Assembly (NCBI GenBank): GCA_937926065.1
Contig: CALANM010000225.1
Location: 1-30,996 of the forward strand
Direction of reading: 5' to 3'
Length of the DNA stretch: 30,996 nt
DNA from: an uncultured Microbacterium sp.
Lineage (GTDB): Bacteria; Actinomycetota; Actinomycetes; Actinomycetales; Microbacteriaceae
Shown: positions 23,195-30,996 of the stretch, in pieces
Position numbering within the stretch: position 1 is the stretch's first letter
Layout: every line of letters starts with the position of its first letter
Notes under the pieces: model-generated
Seen by the model: the letters and a program-made list of their open reading frames with translations, nothing else
What the model was told of the DNA's origin: nothing
Databases searched by the model: none
Position numbers and translations under genes: made by a program

Positions 23195-24124
23195 ATGCGT
23201 AACGGAAAGAACCACATGACGAAGCGAACCCTCATCGGCGCCCTCGCCCTCGGCGCCTCCGCGACGATCGCCCTCACGGGCTGCGGCGCGAACGGCGACG
23301 CGGATGCCGGCAGCACCGACGCCGCCGCCGAGTGCTCGACCATCACCCTCGGATTCCTGCCGTCGTGGACGGACGGCCTCAGCACGGCGTACCTGCTCGA
23401 GAACCGTCTGAAGGCGCTCGGCTACACGGTCGAGATGCAGACCCTCACTGAGGCGGGGCCGCTCTACACCGGCCTGGCGCAGGGCGACGTCGACATCTAC
23501 CCGTCGGCCTGGCCCGAGCTCACCCACGCGTCGTACATGGAGACGTACGGCGACTCCATCGAGGACCTGGGCGCGTACTACGACGACGCGAAGCTCACCA
23601 TCGCAGTGCCGAGCTACGTCGACATCGACTCGATCGAGGACCTCGCCGGCAACGCCGACCGCTTCGGCGGCCGCATCGTCGGCATCGAGCCCGGCGCTGG
23701 CCTGACCGCGCAGACGCAGGAGTCGATGATCCCCGCATACGACCTCGGCGACGAGTACGACCTCATCACGTCCTCCACCGCCGCGATGACCACCGAACTC
23801 GCGACGGCCATCGCCGCCGAGGAGGACATCGTCGTCACCTCGTGGCGCCCCTTCTGGGCGAACGACACGTTCGACCTCAAGGACCTCGACGACCCGAAGG
23901 GCGCCATGGGCGAGCCCGAGTCCCTGCACTTCCTCGCCACCGCCGGCTTCTCGGAGCGCTGCGGCGAGGCCGCCGACCTCATCGGCGGCATCCGCCTGGA
24001 CGACGAGCAGTACGGCACGCTCGAGGACCTCGTCGTCAACGAGTACGGCGAGGGCCGCGAAGCCGAGGCCGTCGAGGCCTGGCTCGAGCAGTACCCCGAC
24101 GTCGTCGCCGTCGACAACAGCTGA
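23195..24124 (+). CDS. proX: Glycine betaine/proline-binding lipoprotein
   Basis: 309 residues beginning with a lipoprotein signal: basic start (MRNGKNHMTKR), hydrophobic stretch and lipobox LTGC with C30 as the lipidated residue. The mature protein is an OpuAC/ProX-type binding protein, with TITLGFLPSWTDGLSTAYLLENRLKALGY at the start and aromatic residues in SAWPELTH and SWRPFWANDTF that fit the tryptophan cage for quaternary ammonium ligands. It sits outside the membrane and delivers solute to ProW. An in-frame ATG seven codons on (MTKR) is an alternative start. It follows proW by 57 bases and is followed by an intrinsic terminator. Confidence 0.95.
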   Translation: MRNGKNHMTKRTLIGALALGASATIALTGCGANGDADAGSTDAAAECSTITLGFLPSWTDGLSTAYLLENRLKALGYTVEMQTLTEAGPLYTGLAQGDVDIYPSAWPELTHASYMETYGDSIEDLGAYYDDAKLTIAVPSYVDIDSIEDLAGNADRFGGRIVGIEPGAGLTAQTQESMIPAYDLGDEYDLITSSTAAMTTELATAIAAEEDIVVTSWRPFWANDTFDLKDLDDPKGAMGEPESLHFLATAGFSERCGEAADLIGGIRLDDEQYGTLEDLVVNEYGEGREAEAVEAWLEQYPDVVAVDNS

Positions 24125-24135
24125 CACGTGACAGT

Positions 24136-24178
24136 GGCCCGGTCGCCCGCCGCAAAGGCAGGCGGCCGGGCCTCTTTG
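24136..24178 (+). terminator. Intrinsic terminator after proX
   Basis: GGCCCGG (24136-24142) pairs with CCGGGCC (24166-24172), and the inner CGCC/GGCG extends the stem. TCTTTGT follows. The hairpin begins 12 bases after the proX stop and should end the proVWX transcript. Confidence 0.85.
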
Positions 24179-24201
24179 TGTCGTGGCGACCGGCGTCCTG
24201 A

Positions 24202-24207
24202 CAGAGT
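24202..24207 (+). promoter_or_regulatory. Possible -10 box of a leaderless promoter for the GNAT gene
   Basis: CAGAGT lies six bases before the GTG at 24214, and no ribosome binding site is present. It departs from TANNNT at the first base, so it is a weaker case than the others. Confidence 0.3.
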
Positions 24208-24213
24208 GGACGG

Positions 24214-24630
24214 GTGAATGGCCTCATCTATCAGACCGCGACTCCCTCGCAGGAGGAGCTGGTGGACCTCTACGGCGCCGTCGGGTGGACGGCGTACACG
24301 AGGGATCCTGAGCGACTGGCCGCGGCGGTGAGCGCGTCGCTGGCTGTTGCCGCTGCTCGCCAAGACGGCGAGCTGGTCGGTCTCACTCGCGTCGTCGGGG
24401 ACGGGCAGACGATCGTGTACCTGCAGGACGTCCTGGTCCGACCTGCACACCAGCGCCGTGGGATCGGACGCGAGCTCATCCGCCGCGTGCTCGAGCCGTA
24501 CCGGGATGTGCGCCAAAAGGTGCTGATCACCGACGACGAGCCCGCTCAGCGCGCCTTCTACGAGTCGATGGGCTTCACAGAGACGGGCGATCTCGGCTAC
24601 CCGATCCGCACGTTCGTCCAGTTCAGCTGA
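24214..24630 (+). CDS. GNAT family N-acetyltransferase
   Basis: 138 residues with the single GNAT domain: an N-terminal helix (EELVDLYGAVGWTAY), the central strand VAAARQDGELVGLTRVV, then VYLQDVLVRPAHQRRGIGRELI with the acetyl-CoA pyrophosphate loop QRRGIG, and QRAFYESMGFTETG at the end. The GWTAYTRD segment resembles a subgroup of small GNATs of unknown substrate. The start is the GTG at 24214, and there is no ribosome binding site before it, so a leaderless transcript is likely. It is a single gene, convergent with ychF. Confidence 0.9.
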   Translation: MNGLIYQTATPSQEELVDLYGAVGWTAYTRDPERLAAAVSASLAVAAARQDGELVGLTRVVGDGQTIVYLQDVLVRPAHQRRGIGRELIRRVLEPYRDVRQKVLITDDEPAQRAFYESMGFTETGDLGYPIRTFVQFS

Positions 24631-24650
24631 CCGAAAAGGGCGCTCACTGA

Positions 24651-25724
24651 TCAGACGTTGAAGCGGAACTCCACGACGTCGCCGTCCTGCATGACGTAGT
24701 CCTTGCCCTCCATGCGGGCCTTGCCCTTCGCCCGGGCCTCCGCGACGGAGCCGCACGCGACGAGGTCGTCGAACGAGATGACCTCCGCCTTGATGAAGCC
24801 CTTCTCGAAGTCGGTGTGGATGACGCCCGCCGCCTGCGGCGCCTTCCAGCCTTTGCCGATCGTCCAGGCGCGTGCTTCCTTGGGGCCCGCCGTCAGGTAG
24901 GTCTGGAGGCCGAGGGTGTCGAAGCCGATGCGGGCGAGCTGGTCGAGGCCCGACTCCTCCTGCCCCGTGGAGGCCAGCAGCTCGGCGGCGTCCTCGGGGT
25001 CGAGATCGATGAGCTCCGACTCGATCTTCGCGTCGAGGAACACCGCCTTCGCGGGCGCGACGAGTGCGGCGAGCTCCGCCTTGCGGGCGTCATCGGTGAG
25101 CACGGCCTCGTCGACGTTGAAGACGAAGATGAACGGCTTGGCGGTGAGCAGGCCGAGTTCCTTGATGGGCGACAGGTCGATGCCGGAGGCCGACAGCAGC
25201 TCGCCGCGCTGAAGGGCCTCCTGTGCCTGCTTGGCGGTCTCGAGCACGATCGGGTCGAGCTTCCGCCCGCGCACTTCCTTCTCGTAGCGTGTGATCGCCT
25301 TCTCGAGGGTCTCCAGGTCGGCCAGCTGCAGCTCGGCGTTGATGGTCTCCATATCGGATGCCGGGTCTACCTTGCCGTCGACGTGCACGACGTCGCTGTC
25401 GGCGAATCCGCGCACGACCTGCGCGATGGCATCGGCTTCGCGGATGTTGGCGAGGAACTTGTTCCCGAGGCCTTCGCCCTCGCTCGCCCCGCGGACGATG
25501 CCCGCGATGTCGACGAACGACACGGCTGCCGGGAGGATGCGCTCGGAGCCGAAGATCTCCGCCAGCTTGCTCAGCCGCGGGTCGGGCAGGTTGACGACGC
25601 CGATGTTCGGCTCGATCGTCGCGAACGGATAGTTCGCCGCGAGCACCTGATTCTTGGTCAGGGCGTTGAAGAGCGTCGACTTGCCGACGTTGGGGAGACC
25701 GACGATTCCGATGGTAAGAGCCAC
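24651..25724 (-). CDS. ychF: Redox-regulated ribosome-associated ATPase YchF (OLA1-like)
   Basis: 357 residues, the family length. It begins LTIGIVGLPNVGKSTLFNAL with the P-loop at 9-17, then switch II SFVDIAGIVRGASEGEGLGNKFL, the NxxE motif in place of NKxD as FIFVFNVDEAVL (which gives ATP preference), and the C-terminal TGS-like domain ending in GKDYVMQDGDVVEFRFNV. YchF/OLA1 proteins bind ribosomes and affect stress-dependent translation. The start is the GTG at 25724, with a TAGACT -10 box (25733-25738, minus strand) eight bases upstream and no ribosome binding site. It lies 47 bases downstream of the methyltransferase gene. Confidence 0.97.
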   Translation of the reverse strand: MALTIGIVGLPNVGKSTLFNALTKNQVLAANYPFATIEPNIGVVNLPDPRLSKLAEIFGSERILPAAVSFVDIAGIVRGASEGEGLGNKFLANIREADAIAQVVRGFADSDVVHVDGKVDPASDMETINAELQLADLETLEKAITRYEKEVRGRKLDPIVLETAKQAQEALQRGELLSASGIDLSPIKELGLLTAKPFIFVFNVDEAVLTDDARKAELAALVAPAKAVFLDAKIESELIDLDPEDAAELLASTGQEESGLDQLARIGFDTLGLQTYLTAGPKEARAWTIGKGWKAPQAAGVIHTDFEKGFIKAEVISFDDLVACGSVAEARAKGKARMEGKDYVMQDGDVVEFRFNV

Positions 25725-25771
25725 GGGATGTCAGTCTACGTGGCCAGGAACGCCCCGCCGCGCCGAGGTCG

Positions 25772-26536
25772 TCAGCCCGACGCTCCCGCGGGCTTCACCG
25801 CACGGTAGGCGTGCGTGACGTAGGGAAGGTCCACCTCCGTGTCGCCGACCGCTCCGATCTCGTCGAAGAGCTCCGCGATCTCCCGCTCGATCCGCGCGCG
25901 CTCCGCTTCAGGGGCCGTGATGACGTAGCTCCGGGAGAAGACCATCGCACGCAGGTCGTCCCGGCTGACCGGCCTCGTCCATGACCAGGAGCGCCGTTCG
26001 AGAGCGCCGAAGGGGGCGTGCACAGGCGGGTCGCCCTCGGCCAGCAGCTCCTCAGCGTGGCTGCCGCGCATGATCCGCGTGAGCCGCGCCACCCACGGCA
26101 CCGTCTCGTCGCGAAGGTTCCAGACGAGACCGAGCACGCCGCCGTCGCGAAGCACCCGCCCGGCCTCGGTCGAAGCCGCGGCGGCATCCACCCAGTGCCA
26201 CGCCTGCCCGAACACGACCGCGTCGACAGACGCGTCGGGAAGCGGCATCCGCTCCCCCGTGCCCACGAAGGTCGGCACTCCGGGCGTCGTGTCGCGGAGC
26301 GCTGCGAGCATCTCGGCGTCGGGATCGATCGCGACCGCCTCCGCTCCCGCGTCGACGAGCGCCCGCGTGAGCTTGCCCGTGCCCGCACCGACGTCAGCGA
26401 CTCGTGGGCGCCGTGCGACCGAGGCCACGGGCTCGAGCAGCCAGGCGACGGCATCCGCGCCGTATCCGGGCCGGCCGCGGTCGTACGCGTCGACGGCTCG
26501 GCCGAACGATCGGGCCAGCTTGAGGGGGTCGGTCAT
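25772..26536 (-). CDS. Class I SAM-dependent methyltransferase
   Basis: 254 residues. It begins ARSFGRAVDAYDRGRPGY, a start typical of small-molecule methyltransferases of the UbiE/type-11 sort, then motif I RVADVGAGTGKLTRAL (45-60), the acidic residue after motif II (AVAIDPD), VDAVVFGQAWHWVD and GGVLGLVWN. No substrate can be assigned. The ATG at 26536 is preferred because the conserved start is there and a TATGGT lies six bases before it on the minus strand (26543-26548), consistent with a leaderless transcript. The gap to ychF is 47 bases on the same strand, so the two may be co-transcribed. It is divergent from the exonuclease gene. Confidence 0.92.
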   Translation of the reverse strand: MTDPLKLARSFGRAVDAYDRGRPGYGADAVAWLLEPVASVARRPRVADVGAGTGKLTRALVDAGAEAVAIDPDAEMLAALRDTTPGVPTFVGTGERMPLPDASVDAVVFGQAWHWVDAAAASTEAGRVLRDGGVLGLVWNLRDETVPWVARLTRIMRGSHAEELLAEGDPPVHAPFGALERRSWSWTRPVSRDDLRAMVFSRSYVITAPEAERARIEREIAELFDEIGAVGDTEVDLPYVTHAYRAVKPAGASG

Positions 26537-26542
26537 CCCTCG

Positions 26543-26548
26543 ACCATA
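26543..26548 (-). promoter_or_regulatory. -10 box of a leaderless promoter for the methyltransferase
   Basis: TATGGT on the minus strand, six bases before the ATG at 26536. The GAGGG between them touches the ATG directly, too close to act as a normal ribosome binding site. Confidence 0.45.
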
Positions 26549-26606
26549 CGCCGCGACTGCGGCGCGCCTCCCCCCGGCGGCACAGCCTCGGAGAGAGCCT
26601 GGACAC

Positions 26607-27242
26607 GTGCCCCTGGACTTCACCGCGATCGACTTCGAGACGGCGAACTCCTCGAGCGCGTCCGCGTGCGCGGTGGGCCTGACCCGCGTGCGCAACGGGC
26701 GCGTCGTGGCGACGGCGGGGTGGCTCATCCAGCCCCCGCCCGGTCACGACCGCTTCTTCGAGCTCAACGTGAACATCCACGGGATCACCGCCGACGACGT
26801 CGCGCATGCGCCGGGCTGGTCGGAGCAGCTCGCCGACCTCGTCGCGTTCGCGGGAGACGACATCCTCGTTGCGCACAACGCAGGCTTCGACATGACGGTG
26901 CTGCGCCGCGCCTGCGAGGTCACGGGCGACGCATACCCGTCGTACCGCTATCTCTGCAGCCTGCAGGTCGCCCGCAAGACATACGAGCTCGAGTCGTATC
27001 GCCTGCCGTTGGCCGCCGCAGCCGCAGGGTTCCTCGATTTCGCACACCACGACGCCGCCGCTGACGCGCTGGCATGCGCACACATCGTGATCGACGCGGC
27101 CGCACGCGCGGGCGCTCAGGATGCCGTCGAGCTGGCGATGCTGCTCGGGCTGCGCATCCCGCAGATCCCGGTGCCCGCTGTCGAGGCCGCGCTGGACGCC
27201 GCGCCCATCACGGCAGTCACCCCGGTCGCCGCCGTCGCCTGA
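26607..27242 (+). CDS. DEDDh-type 3'-5' exonuclease (DnaQ/epsilon-like)
   Basis: 211 residues with an RNase T/DnaQ fold of about 160 residues. The catalytic residues are visible: D9 and E11 in AIDFETAN, D95 in AHNAGFDM, and H148 with D153 in HHDAAADA. The segment NVNIHGITADDVAHAP is typical of the family. The C-terminal 45 residues (VELAMLLGLRIPQIPVPAVEAAL) are outside the core domain and may be a short accessory tail. It could act in proofreading, repair or RNA trimming; relatives in actinobacteria are annotated as exonucleases of unknown role. The start is the GTG at 26607. RmuC, another nucleic-acid protein, follows by 62 bases on the same strand. Confidence 0.9.
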   Translation: MPLDFTAIDFETANSSSASACAVGLTRVRNGRVVATAGWLIQPPPGHDRFFELNVNIHGITADDVAHAPGWSEQLADLVAFAGDDILVAHNAGFDMTVLRRACEVTGDAYPSYRYLCSLQVARKTYELESYRLPLAAAAAGFLDFAHHDAAADALACAHIVIDAAARAGAQDAVELAMLLGLRIPQIPVPAVEAALDAAPITAVTPVAAVA

Positions 27243-27304
27243 CAGATTCGCCGGCTCGCGCCGGCCGCCCCGACGATGTCGGAGGCCTCCGGCATCCTTG
27301 CCTC

Positions 27305-28663
27305 ATGGACCTCGTCTTCCTCATCGCGACCGCAGTCGCGTGCCTGTTCGCCGGGCTGCTCGCCGGCTGGTTCGCCGGCACCGCTCGCGCGGCCGAACGC
27401 GCGGCGACCTCGCACGCTGCCGTCGCCGCACGCCTCGCGGCCGCCCAGGCGGAGCGCTCGGCGCTCGCGCAGCAGCTCGAGGAGCAGCGCGCCCTCACCC
27501 GCGAGCTCAGCGCGCAGTCCCGCGCCGACCAGGCCGCACGCGAGGAGCGCGAGCGCCGGGAGCAGCAGGTGCTGCGCGCCCTTGCCCCGGTGCAGGAGTC
27601 TTTGCAGAGCATGCAGCTGAAGGTCGACGAGCTGGAGCGAGACCGCCGCCTGCAGTACGGATCGATCGCTGAGCAGCTCCGCCGCGCACACGAGCAGGCC
27701 GAGACGCTGCGATCGACCACTGAGTCGCTCGCCGGCGCGCTCCGCTCGAATTCCGCTCGAGGCGTGTGGGGCGAGACGCAGCTGCGTCGCATCGTCGAAT
27801 CGGCCGGCCTCACGCGCTTCGTGGACTTCGAGACGCAGGTGTCCGTCTCTTCGGATGCCGGGGCAGGTCGTCCTGACATGATCGTTCGGCTTCCGGGCGA
27901 CAAGGCCCTCGCCGTCGACGCGAAGGTGCCGCTCGACGCCTATCTCGAGGCCAGCGCCATTCCCGTGACCGCCACCGGCGAGGAAGCCGCGCGTCGAAAG
28001 ACGCTCATGGAACGCCACGTCAAGGCGGTGCGCGCGCACGTCGACGCACTCGCGAAGAAGTCGTACTGGTCGGGCCTGTCGTCGAGTCCGGAGTTCGTCG
28101 TGTGCTTCATCCCGAGCGAGTCGCTTCTCGCCGCGGCCCTTGAGGAGGATCCCGCACTGCTCGACTACGCCTTCGGTCGGCGCGTCGCCCTCGCCTCACC
28201 CGTGAACCTCTGGGCGGTGCTCAAGACCGTCGCATACACCTGGACACAGCAGGACGTCTCGGACGAGGCGAAGAAGCTGTTCGCTCTCGGGAACGAGCTC
28301 TACCAGCGCCTCGGTGGGCTCGCGAAGCACACCGACGAGCTCCGCCGCGCCATCGAGCGCACGGTCGCAAGCTACAACAGATTCGCGGGCGCACTCGAAT
28401 CGCGCGTCCTCGTCAGCGCGCGCCGGTTCCCGGGGATCGACGAGACGCGGCTCGACGCCGTCGCGGCGCCGACGCCGATCGAGTCGTCACCGCGTCACCT
28501 GACCGCCACGGAGCTCATCGCCCTCGAGGACGACGAAGTCGAGGCGCGAGCCGAGCTCCTCGTCGAGGAGCTTTCAGCAGACGTCGGCGAGCTGCGCGAA
28601 CGCATCGACCCCGGTCACGCGGACGACGAAGAAGAGGTCAGCCGCCGGGGAAGAAGTTCATAA
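27305..28663 (+). CDS. rmuC: DNA recombination protein RmuC
   Basis: 452 residues. There is an N-terminal membrane anchor (LVFLIATAVACLFAGLLAGWF), a long coiled coil from about 35 to 125 rich in Ala, Gln, Glu and Arg, then the RmuC nuclease-like domain: GVWGETQLRRIVESAGLTRFVDF, GRPDMIVRLPGDKALAVDAKVPLDAY with the PD-(D/E)xK-like core, FVVCFIPSES, and WTQQDVSDEAKKLFALGNELYQRL. RmuC limits inversions at short inverted repeats in E. coli. The acidic tail (LEDDEVEARAELL) is common in actinobacteria. The ATG at 27305 starts the anchor. The 3' end overlaps the convergent small gene by 26 bases. Confidence 0.95.
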   Translation: MDLVFLIATAVACLFAGLLAGWFAGTARAAERAATSHAAVAARLAAAQAERSALAQQLEEQRALTRELSAQSRADQAAREERERREQQVLRALAPVQESLQSMQLKVDELERDRRLQYGSIAEQLRRAHEQAETLRSTTESLAGALRSNSARGVWGETQLRRIVESAGLTRFVDFETQVSVSSDAGAGRPDMIVRLPGDKALAVDAKVPLDAYLEASAIPVTATGEEAARRKTLMERHVKAVRAHVDALAKKSYWSGLSSSPEFVVCFIPSESLLAAALEEDPALLDYAFGRRVALASPVNLWAVLKTVAYTWTQQDVSDEAKKLFALGNELYQRLGGLAKHTDELRRAIERTVASYNRFAGALESRVLVSARRFPGIDETRLDAVAAPTPIESSPRHLTATELIALEDDEVEARAELLVEELSADVGELRERIDPGHADDEEEVSRRGRSS

Positions 28664-28826
28664 GGCCGACAACGGCAAGCGAGACGGCGACAAACGCGCC
28701 GATGTGCCACCACGGGCTCACTCTGTGACCTTCGGGCGCACGACGGCGAAGCAACACGTCAGGGCGGCGTGCGGGGTCGATGGGTACCGCGATCTGACCG
28801 GTCTTCGGACTGTTCACAGCGGACAT
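28638..28826 (-). CDS. Small single-pass membrane protein
   Basis: 62 residues from the ATG at 28826, with GGGAG four bases upstream. Residues 1-40 are polar and basic (DPARRPDVLLRRRAPEGHR), then WWHIGAFVAVSLAVVGLMNFF forms one membrane helix near the C-terminus, so the N-terminal part is likely cytoplasmic. The family is not recognised. The good ribosome binding site and the clear membrane helix support a real gene. It lies downstream of glpX on the same strand, 115 bases away, and overlaps the 3' end of rmuC by 26 bases. Confidence 0.72.
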   Translation of the reverse strand: MSAVNSPKTGQIAVPIDPARRPDVLLRRRAPEGHRVSPWWHIGAFVAVSLAVVGLMNFFPGG

Positions 28827-28894
28827 TTGACTCCCGGGGGTGTGTGCGATCGGCGAACGTGTCGCCCGTGACACCACATCTATTCTGCCAGATG

Positions 28895-28912
28895 CACCTT
28901 GTCGGAAAGGTG
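28895..28912. repeat. Perfect 6-base inverted repeat between glpX and the small membrane gene
   Basis: CACCTT and AAGGTG around a six-base spacer, 30 bases after the glpX stop. No T tract follows. It may be a weak terminator or an operator for the next gene. Confidence 0.45.
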
Positions 28913-28941
28913 TTGGCACGCTGTGAACCGTCTCGATCTGG

Positions 28942-29931
28942 TCACAGCCACTTCGACGTCAGATGCTCCGACGAGATGCGGCGAAGCGTGCCCGACGCGC
29001 CGCGAAGCACCACCGATTCCGTGTACACATAGTCGCCCGCGCGGCGCACGCCCGCCACGAGCTCGCCGTTCGTCACACCCGTCGCCACGAAGATCGTGTT
29101 CTTGCCCTTCACCATCTCGTCGGCCTCATACACGTAGTCATCGAGCTTCAGCCCGGCGTCGATGCCACGCTGCTTCTCGTCGTCGTCACGCGGCCACAGG
29201 CGCCCCTGGATGTGCCCGCCCAGCGCCTTGATGGCGCACGCCGTCACGATCCCCTCCGGGCTGCCACCCACGCCGATGCACATGTCGGTCCGCGCGTTGT
29301 GACGCGCCGCGTTGATGCCGCCGGCCACATCGCCATCGCTCATGAGGCGTGTGCCCGCACCTGCCTCGCGGATCTCCTCGATCAGCTTCGCGTGCCTCGG
29401 GCGGTTCAGCACCGAGACGACCAGCTCGTCGACGGGCTTGCCCAGCGCCTTCGCCAGCCGGCGGATGTTCTCGGCGACGGGGAGACGAATGTCCACGACG
29501 CCCACACCGGCAGGGCCCGTCACGATCTTGTCCATGTAGAAGACGCTCGACGCGTCGAGCATCGCTCCTCGATCCGACACCGCCAGCACCGAGATCGCGT
29601 TGTTGCGTCCTTCAGCCGTCAGCGTCGTTCCATCGATCGGATCGACCGCGATGTCGCACTGGGGTCCGCGCCCCGTGCCGACAGACTCACCGTTGAACAG
29701 CATCGGCGCATTGTCCTTCTCGCCCTCGCCGATCACGATCACGCCGTCGAAGTTCACCGTCGACAGGAAGGCGCGCATGGCGTCGACCGCCGCCCCGTCG
29801 GCGAGCTCCTTCTGGCCACGCCCGATGAACGGAACCGAGCGGATCGCAGCGGCCTCCGTCGCACGCACGAGCTCCAGCGCGAGGTTGCGGTCGGGTTGAA
29901 GCGGACTCATGTCAGCGGTAAGACTCACCAT
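28942..29931 (-). CDS. glpX: Class II fructose-1,6-bisphosphatase
   Basis: GlpX removes the 1-phosphate from fructose 1,6-bisphosphate, the committed step of gluconeogenesis, and is the only FBPase type in many actinobacteria. The 329-residue protein has RNLALELVRATEAAAI, GRGQKELADGAAVDAMR, GEGEKDNAPML and the metal-binding DPIDGTTL, then GVGGSPEG and GRLWPRDD. All key motifs are intact. ATG 29931 is used; a GTG one codon later is the alternative. It is divergent from fba, with an inverted repeat in the 211-base gap, and the two enzymes act in consecutive steps. Confidence 0.97.
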   Translation of the reverse strand: MVSLTADMSPLQPDRNLALELVRATEAAAIRSVPFIGRGQKELADGAAVDAMRAFLSTVNFDGVIVIGEGEKDNAPMLFNGESVGTGRGPQCDIAVDPIDGTTLTAEGRNNAISVLAVSDRGAMLDASSVFYMDKIVTGPAGVGVVDIRLPVAENIRRLAKALGKPVDELVVSVLNRPRHAKLIEEIREAGAGTRLMSDGDVAGGINAARHNARTDMCIGVGGSPEGIVTACAIKALGGHIQGRLWPRDDDEKQRGIDAGLKLDDYVYEADEMVKGKNTIFVATGVTNGELVAGVRRAGDYVYTESVVLRGASGTLRRISSEHLTSKWL

Positions 29932-29982
29932 GGCGCCAGACTACGCGGCGACCCGTGGACGAAATGGGCGCTTTCCGCCTGG

Positions 29983-30017
29983 CATGAATGAAGGAAATGC
30001 GATTCTTTCCTGTCATG
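29983..30017. promoter_or_regulatory. Nested inverted repeat in the glpX-fba divergent promoter region
   Basis: CATGA (29983-29987) pairs with TCATG (30013-30017), and AGGAAA (29992-29997) pairs with TTTCCT (30006-30011) around an eight-base spacer. It is more AT-rich than its surroundings. A shared operator for both genes is a reasonable guess. Confidence 0.4.
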
Positions 30018-30079
30018 AAGAGACCGCCGGTCACCCCTGTATCACGGCCCGCGCACCGGCGGTGCCGCGCGTGCTTCGC

Positions 30080-30085
30080 TAGAGT
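30080..30085 (+). promoter_or_regulatory. Candidate -10 element of the fba promoter
   Basis: TAGAGT, about 58 bases before the fba ATG, with no strong -35. It would give a leader of about 50 bases that includes the TGAGGAG ribosome binding site. Confidence 0.4.
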
Positions 30086-30142
30086 TGCCGGTGGAATCAC
30101 CGCGCCCACATCCGCGCACAGTCACATCTATGAGGAGCTGTC

Positions 30143-30996
<854 letters not shown>

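Noticed and set aside
21638..24127. Minus-strand open frame of more than 800 codons opposite the proVWX operon
   Set aside because: Antisense shadow of three well-identified genes. Its product is low-complexity Arg/Asp/Glu/Gly repeats with no start signal.
28921..28945. TGTGA...TCACA as a CRP-type site at the end of glpX
   Set aside because: The spacer is 15 bases instead of 6, and the right half overlaps the glpX stop rather than a promoter.

Overview
The window is 31 kb of high-GC actinobacterial chromosome. The gene set and protein styles suggest Microbacteriaceae, probably Microbacterium or a close relative. Supporting signs are frequent GTG starts, several apparently leaderless genes, a MarP-type CvpA-protease, and a 107-aa protein resembling the DUF7882 family that I know mainly from Microbacteriaceae. 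I see no tRNA, rRNA, insertion sequence, phage gene or CRISPR array, so this looks like core genome with a few lineage-specific genes.

Layout. (1) 1-3670, minus: glycine cleavage operon gcvT-gcvH-gcvP, with GTGA overlaps at both joins and gcvP running off the left edge, preceded by a tandem glycine riboswitch (about 3725-3920). (2) 3956-5155, minus: MarP-like membrane serine protease. (3) 5315-11994, plus: NAD de novo operon. An NrtR/NdnR-type Nudix regulator is followed by nadA, nadB, nadC and a cysteine desulfurase (nadS), then a family-2 glycosyltransferase overlapping nadS by 4 bases. (4) 12011-15723: divergent ABC exporter (minus) and 14-TM DHA2 MFS exporter (plus). (5) 15826-19039: small stress-type genes. 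These are an AhpD-like protein, a 38-aa CCGGGCC peptide, a DJ-1/PfpI protein, an AraC regulator, the DUF7882-like protein and an SRPBCC protein. (6) 19242-20477: a CinA-GNAT fusion protein, convergent with a very acidic 85-aa protein. (7) 20865-24124, plus: ProU-type glycine betaine/proline ABC transporter (ATPase with CBS domains, permease, lipoprotein), with a structured leader and an intrinsic terminator. (8) 24214-28826: GNAT, ychF, a methyltransferase, a DEDDh exonuclease, rmuC and a small membrane protein. (9) 28942-30996: glpX and a class II fructose-bisphosphate aldolase, divergent, the latter cut by the right edge.

How they work together. The gcv genes make a glycine-induced catabolic unit. 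The nad genes make quinolinate and nicotinate mononucleotide from aspartate, and NadS probably supplies sulfur for the NadA [4Fe-4S] cluster. ProU handles osmoprotection, and glpX with fba serves gluconeogenesis. I found no clear new multi-gene system. The least explained items are the CinA-GNAT fusion, the cysteine-rich peptide, the glycosyltransferase coupled to the nad operon, and the folded proV leader.
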